Shown: in pieces, positions 52,471-62,700 of the stretch | How the letters are laid out: each line of letters starts with the position of its first letter | How positions within the stretch are numbered: position 1 is the stretch's first letter | Assembly: GCF_024734895.1 (NCBI RefSeq) | Contig: NZ_CP091430.1 | Location: forward strand, 2,746,501-2,810,500 | Reading direction: 5' to 3' | Source of the DNA: Paenibacillus spongiae | Lineage (GTDB): Bacteria > Bacillota > Bacilli > Paenibacillales > Paenibacillaceae | Length of the DNA: 64,000 nucleotides | The notes under the pieces: generated by a model | Database searches by the model: none | What the model saw: only the letters and a program-made list of their open reading frames with translations | What the model was told of the DNA's origin: nothing | Position numbers and translations under genes: made by a program

Positions 52471-55200
52471 TTGGAATTATTAACGGCAGGGCGGCTGCGT
52501 ACCGAATATTTGGACGATCCGCTGGGGATCGATTCGGCCGCCCCACGATTAGGCTGGATCGCGCTTGCGGACCGGCGCGGTGCGAAGCAGACCGCTTACC
52601 GGCTCTTGGTTGCGACCAGCATAGAGCTGCTTGATCGTGACGAAGGAAACCTGTGGGACAGCGGGAGGGTAGCTTCTGAAGAATCGCAGCATATTGCCTA
52701 TGAAGGCTTGGAGCTTGTATCCGGTCAACTTGCATATTGGAAAGTACGGCTGTGGGATGAAGTCGGCAACGCCGGAAATTGGAGCGGCACAGCATGGTGG
52801 TCGATGGGGCTTCTCGAGCGCGATCAATGGCAGGGCCAATGGATCGGATGGAAGAACGACCATAAGCCGACGAAGGAGCAGCCGAAGCCTTCGATCTATT
52901 TGAGGCGCGGCTTCCAAGTAGGAAAGGGCGTGAAGCGGGCAACCGCATATGCGACCGCTCTTGGGTTATACCGGCTGTACTTGAACGGGCGCCGTGTCGG
53001 CAGCGATGTGTTCTCGCCGGAGTGGACCGATTATCATGTCCGGACTCAGTATCAGACCTATGATGTGACCGGCCTTCTGGAAGAAGGCGATAATGCTGCG
53101 GGAGCCATATTGGGGCAAGGCTGGTATGCCGGTTATATCGGGATGTACGGATACCAGAAGTACGGCATGGATCCGTCGTTCCTGCTGCAGCTGAACATCG
53201 AATATGAGGACGGAACGACCGACCGTCTCATGACCGACGGCGATTGGAAAGCTTCGCACGGGCCGATCGTATCGTCGGATCTGCAGATGGGCGAGACCAT
53301 CGATGCCCGCAAGGAGATGCCGGGCTGGAATATACAGTCCTTCGACGACTCGTCCTGGACTCCGGTCGATATCATGTACGATTACCGCGGATGGCTCGTT
53401 TCGCAGATGTCCCGCACGATCCGGGTGACGGAACGGCGGCAGCCTGCCGAAATCCGGCCGCTCCCGGATGGAAGGGTCATCATCGACATGGGACAGAATA
53501 TGGCGGGCTGGATTGCCGTAACGCTGACCGGCGAGGCCGGTGCGCGATGTACGTTCAGATTCGGCGAAGTGCTGGACGACAGCGGGCAGCTGTATACGGA
53601 TAATCTGCGCCTGGCCCGGCAGACCGATACGTATGTTTGCAAGGGAGGAGAGGAAGAAACCTTCGAACCGTCGTTCACCTATCATGGATTTCGTTATGTG
53701 GAAGCGAGCGGAACCGGATTTGCGATTAAATCGGTTACGGGTATCGTCGTTCATTCCGATTTGCCTATGACCGGCGAGCTGGAAACGTCGAACCCGCTCG
53801 TTAATCAGCTGATCTCCAACATCCGCTGGACCCAGCGCGCGAACTTCATGAGCGTGCCGACCGACTGCCCGCAGCGGGACGAACGGCATGGATGGACAGG
53901 CGACGCGCAGATTTTCGCTTCCACCGCGGCTTATAATATGGATGTCGCGGCCTTCTTCGCGAAGTGGCTCGTCGATCTGGAAGACGCGCAGCAGCCGACG
54001 GGCGCGTTTACGGATTTTGCCCCGTTCATCTTCGGGCCGAAGACCGAATTCGATAATGATTTTACGTATACGCATACGGCATCGTCCGGCTGGGCCGACG
54101 CTCCGATTATCGTGGCTTGGTCGATGTATGAAACTTATGGCGACAAGAAGATTTTGAGCAAGCATTACGAAGCGATGAAGAAGTGGGTGGCGTTCAACTG
54201 GAGGCAGTTCCCGGACGGTATCCGCCGAGACGTTCCACAATACGGGGATTGGCTATCGGTGAACGAGAGGCCCTTCGACGAGGTTATCGCCGAATTCGGC
54301 CGGATGGTGAGCCACCATTCGACGACGCCCTATGATATTTTCTCCACCGCCTACATGGCCTTTAATGCGAAGCTGCTGTCGGATATAGCCGGGGTGCTTG
54401 GCAAGAAGGAAGACAGCGAATTATACGCGGGCCGATTTGCCGCAATCCGGAAGTCGTTCATTGAGCATTTCGTCGATGAGCAGGGCCATATCAAGGGGGA
54501 TACGCAAACGGCCTATGCAATGGCCCTCGAGATGGATTTGCTGCCGGAACAATTGCGTCCTATCGTCCTCGAGCGTCTGGTCTCCAAGATCGAGCAGGCT
54601 GGGGACATGGCGACAACCGGCTTTCACGGTACCAAGTTTCTCATGAGCGTCCTGACGAAGAACGGTCATGAGGCGCTTGCCTACCGGCTGCTCCTGCGGG
54701 AATCGTATCCGTCCTGGCTGTATTCGGTCAACCAAGGAGCGACAACGATCTGGGAACGGTGGGATGGCTGGACGAAGGAAGGCGGCTTCCAGGACCCCGG
54801 GATGAACTCGTTCTCGCACTTCGCCTTCGGTTCGGTTGGGGAATGGCTGTACCGGAATGCCGGAGGCATCGGCCGCGATCCTTCCGAGCCGGGCTACCGC
54901 AAGCTTCTCATTCGTCCGCGGATCCGAGGAGGGTTAACCTCGGCACGCTGCAGCTATGATTCCCTGTACGGCCTTGTCAAGACGGATTGGAAGCTCGTAA
55001 ACGGAGAACTTCATCTCGGCATAACCGTACCGGCGAATGTGTCGGCAACGGTATACGTCCCATCGGTAGAAGGCTCGGATGTGCTGGAGGTCGCTTCCCC
55101 GGCTGCCGCTGCAAAGGATGTCGAGCTGCTGGGCCGCGAGGACGGCTGCTGCGTTTACCGCATCGGATCGGGGAGATACTGTTTCATTTCCGTTTATTGA
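52471..55200 (+). CDS. GH78 alpha-L-rhamnosidase
   Basis: A 909-residue glycoside hydrolase family 78 enzyme that removes alpha-L-rhamnose from glycosides or polysaccharides. It shows the N-terminal EYLDDPLGIDSAAPRLGW signature (about 11-28), and in the catalytic (alpha/alpha)6 barrel the DCPQRDERHGWTGDAQIF segment (about 464-481), which contains the conserved acidic residues. The C-terminal Gly/His-rich part and beta-sandwich tail (about 780-909) fit. No signal peptide is present, so it acts inside the cell on imported sugars. TTG 52471 has GGAGGAG nine bases upstream. Ends the transporter operon. Confidence 0.95.
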   Translation: MELLTAGRLRTEYLDDPLGIDSAAPRLGWIALADRRGAKQTAYRLLVATSIELLDRDEGNLWDSGRVASEESQHIAYEGLELVSGQLAYWKVRLWDEVGNAGNWSGTAWWSMGLLERDQWQGQWIGWKNDHKPTKEQPKPSIYLRRGFQVGKGVKRATAYATALGLYRLYLNGRRVGSDVFSPEWTDYHVRTQYQTYDVTGLLEEGDNAAGAILGQGWYAGYIGMYGYQKYGMDPSFLLQLNIEYEDGTTDRLMTDGDWKASHGPIVSSDLQMGETIDARKEMPGWNIQSFDDSSWTPVDIMYDYRGWLVSQMSRTIRVTERRQPAEIRPLPDGRVIIDMGQNMAGWIAVTLTGEAGARCTFRFGEVLDDSGQLYTDNLRLARQTDTYVCKGGEEETFEPSFTYHGFRYVEASGTGFAIKSVTGIVVHSDLPMTGELETSNPLVNQLISNIRWTQRANFMSVPTDCPQRDERHGWTGDAQIFASTAAYNMDVAAFFAKWLVDLEDAQQPTGAFTDFAPFIFGPKTEFDNDFTYTHTASSGWADAPIIVAWSMYETYGDKKILSKHYEAMKKWVAFNWRQFPDGIRRDVPQYGDWLSVNERPFDEVIAEFGRMVSHHSTTPYDIFSTAYMAFNAKLLSDIAGVLGKKEDSELYAGRFAAIRKSFIEHFVDEQGHIKGDTQTAYAMALEMDLLPEQLRPIVLERLVSKIEQAGDMATTGFHGTKFLMSVLTKNGHEALAYRLLLRESYPSWLYSVNQGATTIWERWDGWTKEGGFQDPGMNSFSHFAFGSVGEWLYRNAGGIGRDPSEPGYRKLLIRPRIRGGLTSARCSYDSLYGLVKTDWKLVNGELHLGITVPANVSATVYVPSVEGSDVLEVASPAAAAKDVELLGREDGCCVYRIGSGRYCFISVY

Positions 55201-55231
55201 GTTGAGATGAAGATGTCGCCCAGACAGGTAG

Positions 55232-55275
55232 AACCTGATTTCGCTTCGCGCGGAATCAGGTTTTTATTTTTTATT
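55232..55275 (+). terminator. Intrinsic terminator after the rhamnosidase
   Basis: AACCTGATT (55232-55240) pairs with AATCAGGTT (55254-55262), then a T-rich run with one A. Confidence 0.85.
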
Positions 55276-55286
55276 TGATGGAGAGG

Positions 55287-55315
55287 GGAACTAATTGGCC
55301 GAAGGCATTGTCTAA
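55287..55315 (+). promoter_or_regulatory. Likely ECF-type promoter of the sigma/anti-sigma operon
   Basis: GGAACTA (55287-55293), 16-base spacer, GTCTAA (55310-55315). This follows the ECF -35/-10 pattern (GGAAC and GTC) and lies just before an ECF sigma gene, as expected for autoregulation. Predicted start is close to the ribosome-binding site, so the leader would be extremely short. Confidence 0.5.
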
Positions 55316-55330
55316 TCAATGGAGGTGATG

Positions 55331-55891
55331 ATGTTGGAGCTGAAGCCGGAGGAATCCCATTGGAAGCACTTAACGAACCTGGACGCGGGGCTCTTGCGAA
55401 GCCTGATGGAGCAATACGGGCAGGATGTGTGGAGCTTGGCTTATATATTGACGAAGCGTCATGATTTGGCTGATGACGTCGCGCAGGATGTGTTCTTGAA
55501 CGCATACCGGAATATTCAATCATTTCGCGGCGAATCCGCCATTAAGACATGGCTGCTCTCCATGACGCGCAATACGGCGATCAATTATACGCGCACGGCT
55601 TTTATGCGGCGGGTGACGCTTACGGCCTGGATCACAAGCAAAGCGACGAGCCCCTCGGCGGAGCATGAAGCGATGGAACTGGAGCTGTCGGACGACATCT
55701 GGCGAACGGTCCTGAAGCTGCCGCTGAAATTTAGAGAGGTGCTTATTCTGCACGGCAAGTATGATTTATCGGTCAAGGAAATAGCGGAAACGCTCGGAAT
55801 CTCGGAAGGCACGGTAAAGTCCCGATTGTCGCGCGCACGCCATAAGGTATCGGCTTACTGGAAGGAGGAAACCGCATATGAACGACTTTGA
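55331..55891 (+). CDS. ECF-type RNA polymerase sigma factor
   Basis: A 186-residue sigma factor of the extracytoplasmic function type (region 2 and region 4). Region 2 has LTKRHDLADDVAQDVFLNAY (about 42-61); region 4 ends with VKEIAETLGISEGTVKSRL (about 150-168), a helix-turn-helix that recognises the -35. It directs transcription of a stress-response set. The start is given as ATG 55331 after GGAGGTGATG; ATG 55328 and TTG 55334 are alternatives. It overlaps the downstream gene by 14 bases, so the two are coupled. Confidence 0.93.
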   Translation: MLELKPEESHWKHLTNLDAGLLRSLMEQYGQDVWSLAYILTKRHDLADDVAQDVFLNAYRNIQSFRGESAIKTWLLSMTRNTAINYTRTAFMRRVTLTAWITSKATSPSAEHEAMELELSDDIWRTVLKLPLKFREVLILHGKYDLSVKEIAETLGISEGTVKSRLSRARHKVSAYWKEETAYERL

Positions 55892-57017
55892 ACCGGAATG
55901 GTACGCGAAGCTGAAGTCCGGTCCGCATAAGCAGCGAACATTCACCGCCGCCAAGATGCAGGCAATCGAGAAGGAGGCGTCAAGGATAACCGGCAAGCAA
56001 GGCAGGAAGAAGCTGCGCTGGATCCCCGCTGCGTGCGCATGCATCGCTGTTAGTATCGTTGTTATGGGCCTACTGCCGCAGGGGTCATACACGGGTTGGA
56101 TTCGGAGCCTGATCGATCGCACTTCCGAGCCTATGGTACCGACGAAGCCGGAACCGGCACCGACGCCTGAGCCGCCCGTGGACGACCCGCAGCCGGAGGA
56201 TGATGCTCCGCTGACGGGATATCTCAAGGATCAGCTGCCGTTCAACACGGAAAGCACTGCCTTAACATTATCGGTGCACGATAGTTTGAACAATAAGGAC
56301 ATTGAGATCCCTTCCGAAAGGCAGTATGTGATCCTGCAGAACTTTAATTGGCTGGAGCTGGAGAAATCCAAAGCCGCTGAACTGGATTCCGCCGCGGACG
56401 GCCTCCGTTCGGATCGGAGCGTTACGATTCGTATTCAGGAGAACGACGAAACCTATGAAATCCCATACTGGCCGAATACGAATACATTCGAATGGCGGGG
56501 CTCTCACTTCTATGCGGACAGTCAGGTGCTTCGAATGATGAGCGGGCTGCTTGAGCCGGATTCCCAGCTTGGCCGGATCGATCGGATCGAAGAGCAAGCG
56601 CGTATGGAGATGGAGCAGCATGGGGCGGTCAATCACGAAACCGTTTATAAGAGCGACCGCTTAGAGGTGAACGGCAAGGATATCAACGGCTGGGAATCTG
56701 AACTAATGAAGCAGCAGACCGGACGCCAGAGCGGCTTGAAGTATTATGACGACAGCTTGCGGAAGATCGCCGATGTCCGGGAAATGAACGAGGATATCAT
56801 TGCGTTCGGTGGCGCGGTGTTCTTCTACAGTGACCGATATGCAACGAAGGGCGGGGTTAAGGTTGGCTTAACGCAGGCCGAAGTGCTTGATAAGCTGGGC
56901 GAACCCAACAGCAAGACGACGAGCAAGTGGAGCTACCGGATCGGCGATTATTTGAAATTCCATCTCTACTTCGATCAGGGCAAGGTTGTTTATATCTCGC
57001 TGCTGTTGCCGTTATAA
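55878..57017 (+). CDS. Membrane protein, probable anti-sigma factor
   Basis: A 379-residue single-pass protein. A short cytoplasmic N-terminus (about 1-50, basic) should hold the sigma factor; a membrane helix follows at about 51-68; then a proline-rich linker (about 92-112), and an extracellular domain of about 270 residues. The N-terminus has no HxxxCxxC zinc motif, so it is not a classical ZAS anti-sigma. Near the C-terminus GGVKVGLTQAEVLDKLGEP is like the SmpA/OmlA (BamE) repeat found in lipoproteins. It overlaps the sigma gene by 14 bases (ATG 55878). Anti-sigma role is inferred from the gene pair and topology. A terminator follows at 57040. Confidence 0.75.
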   Translation: MNDFEPEWYAKLKSGPHKQRTFTAAKMQAIEKEASRITGKQGRKKLRWIPAACACIAVSIVVMGLLPQGSYTGWIRSLIDRTSEPMVPTKPEPAPTPEPPVDDPQPEDDAPLTGYLKDQLPFNTESTALTLSVHDSLNNKDIEIPSERQYVILQNFNWLELEKSKAAELDSAADGLRSDRSVTIRIQENDETYEIPYWPNTNTFEWRGSHFYADSQVLRMMSGLLEPDSQLGRIDRIEEQARMEMEQHGAVNHETVYKSDRLEVNGKDINGWESELMKQQTGRQSGLKYYDDSLRKIADVREMNEDIIAFGGAVFFYSDRYATKGGVKVGLTQAEVLDKLGEPNSKTTSKWSYRIGDYLKFHLYFDQGKVVYISLLLPL

Positions 57018-57039
57018 TCGGAATTGAGATGCAATTGGA

Positions 57040-57073
57040 AAGACAGGCTAAAGTGAAGGCCTGTCTTTTTTTG
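57040..57073 (+). terminator. Intrinsic terminator
   Basis: AAAGACAGGC (57040-57049) pairs with GCCTGTCTTT (57060-57069), T run. The following 57074-57297 shows no gene; a small hairpin GTCCC-TTAGCA-GGGAC lies near its end. Confidence 0.9.
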
Positions 57074-57297
57074 CGTTTTTGTGTATTCTTTTTAGTAGTA
57101 CATTGAAGGAATTGTGACCGGAGCAGGAAAAACGAATAGCCGGGGCGAAATGGATTTAAGTGTGAATCGTTATGGATTGCCCGCTTTCGAATACGAGAGG
57201 GTCCGAATCCGAAAGTCCCTTAGCAGGGACGCTGTCGAAAGTAGAGATGAACCTGCTTCACGATAATAATGGATCAAATTAAAAAGGAGAATCGATC

Positions 57298-58128
57298 ATG
57301 AGTTCATTCAAATTTTCATTAAATGCTTCTACGCTGTTTCCATTCAAGCTGTCCGTACTGGATCAAATACGGATCGCCGGCGAGGCCGGCTACGACGGCA
57401 TCGAGCTGTGGGTAGGCGATATCCAGCAATTCTTGAAGAGCGGCGGCACGCCCGAGCAGTTGAGAACCGAATTGCGGAAAGCCCGGGTTGTATTTGCCAA
57501 TGCCATCGCATTCTTCAAATGGGCGGATGCCGACGCGGATGTGAGAGAAGAGGGATTCCGACAGGCGGAGGAAGAGATGCGCATGCTCAAGGATCTTGGC
57601 TGCCTGGCTGTCGCCGCACCTCCTTTCGGTCAAGTGAAGGACGTCTCTATCGAATCGATGGGCGACGCTTACCATAGACTGGTTCAGCTTGGCCGTTCGA
57701 TCGGAATCGAGCCCTATCTCGAATTCTGGGGCAGAGCGGAGCAGCTGTCCACGCTGGAGACCGCGCTGGCAGTCGCCGAAGCAAGCGGCATCCGCGATTC
57801 GCAAATTCTGTTAGATCCCTTCCACATGTATACGGGAGGCACCGAATGGACCTCATTGGAGCAATTAACGGGGAACCGGATCGGCATCGTCCATATCAAT
57901 GACTATCCGGAGATTCCATCCAGGGCGGATATCGCCGACCGTGACCGGCTATTCCCCGGCGATGGCATCGCTCCTCTGGAACGCCTTAGAGACCTATTGG
58001 AACAGGCTAATTACAGCGGTTATTTGTCTCTGGAGCTCTTCATCGAGGACTATCAAGGACAGAGCGCCTTGGAGGTCGCCATACACGGATATCGGAAGAT
58101 GGCCGATATCTTCAGAAAGAATAGGTGA
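57298..58128 (+). CDS. Sugar phosphate isomerase/epimerase (TIM barrel)
   Basis: A 276-residue AP endonuclease 2-like TIM barrel protein. Metal-ligand residues are seen in YLEFWGRAEQ (about 142), LLDPFHMYTGG (about 176), HINDYPE (about 200) and LELFIEDYQ (about 247). It likely isomerises a keto-sugar, inositol derivative or similar; it is only distantly similar to the protein at 26098. ATG 57298 has AAGGAG nine bases upstream. It is followed by a GNAT gene overlapping or adjoining its stop. Confidence 0.9.
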   Translation: MSSFKFSLNASTLFPFKLSVLDQIRIAGEAGYDGIELWVGDIQQFLKSGGTPEQLRTELRKARVVFANAIAFFKWADADADVREEGFRQAEEEMRMLKDLGCLAVAAPPFGQVKDVSIESMGDAYHRLVQLGRSIGIEPYLEFWGRAEQLSTLETALAVAEASGIRDSQILLDPFHMYTGGTEWTSLEQLTGNRIGIVHINDYPEIPSRADIADRDRLFPGDGIAPLERLRDLLEQANYSGYLSLELFIEDYQGQSALEVAIHGYRKMADIFRKNR

Positions 58129-58136
58129 ATGAATCC

Positions 58137-58763
58137 ATGAGCCATAACGCTGGGCAAGATTTGCCGGATCAGCCTCCCGCTACCCAGCTTGTCATGATCA
58201 GAGAGGATTTAGCGTCCATTCCGCACCTGGAGCTCCCTGACGGTTATCATGCGCGCAGCCTTCGGGCGGGTACGACCGATGAACAGGGCTGGGAGCATAT
58301 CATACGCGAATCGTTCGGCTTGAAGGATATTTCCTTTAAGAAGCATATGGAAGCCGATGAGCCTTACAAGCCGGAGCGCGTCTTATTCATCTGCGACGAG
58401 GCGGGTGTGTCCGCTGCTACGGCATCGGCATGGTATAGGCCGCAATGGAATGAGGATACCGGTTATCTGCATATGGTCGGCATTGTTCCGGAGCAAGGCG
58501 GGAAGAAGCTGGGATATTATGCGAGCCTTGCCGCCCTGCACCAGATGCTTCGTGAGGGCAGAACGCGTGCCGTTCTGAATACGGATGATTTTCGCGTTGC
58601 GGCGGTCAAGACCTATCTGAACCTGGGGTTCCTTCCGCAGCTGGATGCTCCCGATCATCTGGAACGCTGGAGCAAGCTTGCCACACTCCTTAACCGTCGC
58701 TTAATAGCAGTGGATCCTTCGGGAAACGAAGTCGTGCTTGATCCATCGGAGTCGGTTGAATAG
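58137..58763 (+). CDS. GNAT-family N-acetyltransferase
   Basis: A 208-residue acetyltransferase. The acetyl-CoA motif region is GIVPEQGGKKLGYYASLAAL (about 121-140) with the R/Q-x-x-G-x-G/A pattern in a slightly changed form, and the end has ALKTYLNLGF-like AAVKTYLNLGFLP (about 158-170). The substrate is unknown. ATG 58137 follows AGGTGA by nine bases; GTG 58125 overlaps the isomerase stop and is an alternative. It is likely co-transcribed with that isomerase gene. Confidence 0.88.
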   Translation: MSHNAGQDLPDQPPATQLVMIREDLASIPHLELPDGYHARSLRAGTTDEQGWEHIIRESFGLKDISFKKHMEADEPYKPERVLFICDEAGVSAATASAWYRPQWNEDTGYLHMVGIVPEQGGKKLGYYASLAALHQMLREGRTRAVLNTDDFRVAAVKTYLNLGFLPQLDAPDHLERWSKLATLLNRRLIAVDPSGNEVVLDPSESVE

Positions 58764-58882
58764 CGTTGTTTTTCTGTAAGATCTCTTTGACCATTTTTAT
58801 CAGCCAGCCGGTCAACATAAATTTTTGTCGATTGAGAAACAATATGCCGGTTGAATGAATTTGATTTCGAAGGGAAGCGGAC

Positions 58883-59494
58883 ATGATGAGCAATGTAAAA
58901 TTGGCAATTGTGTATTATAGCATGACGGGGACGAACTACAAGCTGGCGCAGATGGCAGCCGAAGGCGCTGCGCAGTTCGGTGCCGAAGCGAAAATTTTCA
59001 AGGTCCCGGAGCTGGCGCCGGAAGCTGTTATTGCCTCAAATCCGGCTTGGAAGGCTCACGTCGATGCGACCGCGAACGTGCCTGCTGTTACGACGGACGA
59101 CATCGTTTGGGCGGATGCGATCATTTTCAGCACGCCGACGCGGTTCGGCAATATGGCTTCTCAGATGAAGCAGTTTCTCGATACAACCGGCGGCATCTGG
59201 TTCCAAGGCAAGACAGTTAATAAAGTGGTGACCGCGATGACTTCCGCGCAGAATGCGCACGGCGGGCAAGAGGCGACGATACTCTCGTTATACACGTCGA
59301 TGTATCATTGGGGGGCGATCGTCGTAGCGCCGGGCTATACCGATAATTCGATCTATTCAGCAGGCGGCAACCCGTACGGGACCAGCGTTTCCGTCGATCA
59401 AGACGGTAACTTGAAGGAAGATGTGAAGGGAGCCGTCATTCACCAAACCAAACGGTTGCTTTCCGTTGCAGAGATGGTGAAGAAAGGTCAGTAA
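58883..59494 (+). CDS. wrbA: NAD(P)H:quinone oxidoreductase WrbA
   Basis: A 203-residue flavodoxin-like protein of the WrbA family. It has the FMN loop YSMTGTNYKLAQMAAEG (about 11-27), a TPTRFGNMASQMKQFLD segment (about 77-93) and a TSAQNAHGGQEATILSLY segment (about 114-131), all typical. It reduces quinones by two electrons with NADH or NADPH, protecting from oxidative stress. ATG 58883 or 58886 can start it (AAGGGA upstream). It is monocistronic with a terminator behind. Confidence 0.94.
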   Translation: MMSNVKLAIVYYSMTGTNYKLAQMAAEGAAQFGAEAKIFKVPELAPEAVIASNPAWKAHVDATANVPAVTTDDIVWADAIIFSTPTRFGNMASQMKQFLDTTGGIWFQGKTVNKVVTAMTSAQNAHGGQEATILSLYTSMYHWGAIVVAPGYTDNSIYSAGGNPYGTSVSVDQDGNLKEDVKGAVIHQTKRLLSVAEMVKKGQ

Positions 59495-59525
59495 TACCGT
59501 GATATTAAGCACGGTTATACCCGAT

Positions 59526-59558
59526 AAAGGCCGTCAGCCAAGAGCTGACGGCCTTTTT
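59526..59558 (+). terminator. Intrinsic terminator after wrbA
   Basis: AAAGGCCGTCAGC (59526-59538) pairs with GCTGACGGCCTTT (59544-59556), then T's. Confidence 0.93.
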
Positions 59559-59568
59559 GCCATGATGG

Positions 59569-59582
59569 GAACGTATACGTTC
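59569..59582. promoter_or_regulatory. 14-bp perfect palindrome upstream of the glucan synthase gene
   Basis: GAACGTATACGTTC, in the 291-base gap before the cyclic glucan synthase gene. It is a candidate operator; no known family consensus could be assigned. Confidence 0.4.
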
Positions 59583-59648
59583 TACTCTAATCTGATCATA
59601 TTCAGGGGAAGAAACTTAACGAATTCACTGAGGACGGGAAAAGCCAAT

Positions 59649-59668
59649 ATAGTCGCTAATAGTCGCTA
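59649..59668 (+). repeat. Tandem 10-bp repeat (two copies)
   Basis: ATAGTCGCTA twice in direct succession, in the same gap before the glucan synthase gene. Confidence 0.4.
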
Positions 59669-59785
59669 TTAAAACCGGTGAGAGAATGGGTAAATCCGCC
59701 TTCGATCGAATAAAAGCGCCTCATACGGGAAACAATCAAGCAGACTGCTTAATTTTTCCTAAAACAATATTCATCGGAGGCTCCT

Positions 59786-62700
59786 ATGGTTTCTTATAAC
59801 GAACAACTCTGTCAAAAGGCGAGAGAACAAGCGCTGGAATATATCCCCGCTCAGCATAAGAAAGTCGCGAGAACGCTGCTCGGCGTGTTTGACGAGGACA
59901 TGAACCGTCTGCAATCGTTCGTGCGCTTGCTGCAGGAAAGCCCGCCGGGATGTTCTCAGAATGCCGAAGAGTGGCTGCTTGACAATGCCGAGTTTCTGGA
60001 GGAGCAGGCATACGGCATCAAGGACGAGCTAATCGATCTTGATCTGAGCCGCTATCCTGTGCTCCGCAGCAAGAACGGGACGATGCTGCGCGTGGAATCG
60101 GTAAGCGGGTCATACCTGGAAGCGGCTGACGATATTTTTAATGAGCAGACCTTTGTCAGCTATATGAACGCTTACCAGGAGGTATCGGTTCTGTCATTGG
60201 CTGAAACCTGGTCGCTCCCGCTTATGCTGCGTATTTCTATGATCCGGCAATTGGCCGAGATTATGGCGATGGTTCGGGAACGCAGGGAAGCATGCATGGA
60301 GGTCGACCGTTTATTGAAACGGCTCGATTCGGCCGCCATGAATCCGGATACGGTCCGAGGCGCGTTGGAGGAAGCGGGGCAGCAAGCGCCGATATCCGGT
60401 CCTTGGATCGTTCATCTGATCGGTCATCTGCGCGAACGTGCGGAGGATTCCTCTGCTGTACATGAGTGGTTAACGTGCCGGCTTGAGAACGGCACCGACG
60501 ACCTGAACCGGATTATAACCTACGAGAGGCAGCTCCAGGCCGGTTATCAAACGAAGGCAGGCCATTTGATAACGGGTCTGCGGCTCGTCGAACGGCTGGA
60601 TTGGAGCGAGCTGCTGGGACGGATCAGCCTGGTCGAGCAGACGCTCCTCCAGGATGGGACGGGAATCTACCCGATGCTGGACGGGTCAAGCCGGGATCAG
60701 ATAAGAAAGCGGGTCGAGCGGGCTGCGCGGCGGATGCATGTACCGGAATCGCTCGTGGCGAAGCAGGCCGATAAGCTTGCGCAGGACGTACAGGCTATGC
60801 AGGCTGTTCAGGCACAGAATAAGGCAGCTAAGGTATCGGAAGACGTTCTCGAACGGGGAGCTGGCGCTCCCGAGCCTCTTCCGCGAGAAGCGTTCCTGGC
60901 CTATTACGTTAGTGAACCGGCCGGGCTGAAGAAGCTGCAGCAAGCACTTCATACATGCAGCAGTCCGCGGCAATTGCGGGGAGCCGCCTTCTCTTCGCAG
61001 GCAGCCGGCACCTATCTCTCCCTACTTACGGTCCTCACTGTTCTAGCCGTAGTCATCTTCGCCGCCTGGATAGGCAGCGGAATGGGTTATACGCTGGCAG
61101 GAGGCTTGGTTGTCCTGGTCGCACTGCTCCTGCCTGCAAGCGAATGGGCGGTTACTTGGCTGCACTATGCCATCGGCTGCGTGACACGTCCAAGGCCGCT
61201 GCTCCGATATGACTTTTCGGCTGGAATACCGTCTGATGCCGTGACCATGGTGGTTATACCGATCATATGGTCAAGCATCGAGGATGTGCAGGAAACGGTT
61301 GACCGGCTTGAGCTGCATTATTTGGCCAACCGGGATGCTCATCTTCAGTTCGCCATACTGGGCGATTACAAGGACGCACATGAAGCCGTCATGCCCGGCG
61401 ACGAGCTGCTGTTCGAAGGTGCCAAGAAAAGAATCGGGGCGCTCAACGCCGCCTATCCGAGCGAAGGGAAGCCGATCTTTCATCTGTTCATGCGGAGGCG
61501 GCAGCATAACAGCTCCGAAGGCGTATATATGGGCTGGGAACGGAAACGCGGGAAGCTGGTTGAATTCGTCGAGCTGCTTAAAGGAAGCACGGCGACGAGC
61601 TACCATTACCGGTCAGCAAACGATACGGAGCTTGCCGATATCCGGTATGTCATTACGTTAGATGCGGATACGCAGCTTCCGATCGGAAGCGCTCAGCGAA
61701 TGATCGGGACGATGCATCTTCCCTACAACCGGCCGAGACTGAATCAATCGCGAACCCGGATTACGGAAGGATACGGCATGCTACAGCCCCGGATCGCCAT
61801 GAGCTACGAGGGAGCCATGCAGTCCCGTCTGACCAAATTATGGTCGGGCATACCGGGTATCGATCCGTACGCGTTCGCCGTATCCGATCCTTATCAGGAT
61901 GCGCTCGGTCACGGGATATTTACGGGCAAAGGCATCTTCGATGTCGATACGTTCGCCAAGCTGCTCTGTGACCGCATACCAGAGAACCGCGTCCTTAGCC
62001 ACGACTTGTTAGAAGGCGGTTTTCTGCGGACCGGCTTATTGTCCGATATTGAGCTGATCGACGATCATCCGGCCAAATTCAGCACGTATCAGAAAAGACA
62101 GCATCGCTGGGTCCGTGGCGACTGGCAGCTGTTATGCTGGCTGCTGCCGAAGGTATGCGACCGCCAAGGCACGCCGCAGCCGGTCGATTTGTCCGTCGTT
62201 TCCCGTTGGCAAATGATCGATAATTTGCGCCGCAGCCTTCTTCCCGTTGCCTATTTTGTCCTGCTTGCTCTCGGGCTGACTGTCCTCCCTGGATCGCCGG
62301 GTCGATGGCTGACGCTCATCCTCCTGTCATTCCTGCTGCCGGTCATCCGTCAATTGGCCGAAGCGCCGAGGGGCGCTTGGCAAACGCGTCACCTGACAGC
62401 AAGCCTGTCTCATGTGCTGGTTTCGTTCTGGACGCTTCCGTTCCAGTCCGTCATGCTCGCCGATGCGATCGGAAGGACGCTCTATCGGCTGTTTATTAGC
62501 AAACGCAAGCTATTGGAATGGGTCAGTTCAGCGGATATCGAGCGGCATAATCGGAGGTCGGGATATCCGGCGATGCTGGGAATGCCCGGCGGATATACAT
62601 TGATTGCGGCTTTTGCTCTTCTGGTCACCCTTCAGGATAACGCCGGATGGCGCTTGACCGGGTGGGCGCTATGCCTCGTATGGGCACTGGCCCCTCTATG

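Noticed and set aside
52966-54240. 424-codon open frame on the minus strand
   Set aside because: Antisense to the GH78 rhamnosidase, no ribosome-binding site and no family similarity.
57074-57297. Possible riboswitch before the isomerase gene at 57298
   Set aside because: Small stems such as GTCCC/GGGAC are present but no known riboswitch core motif could be matched.
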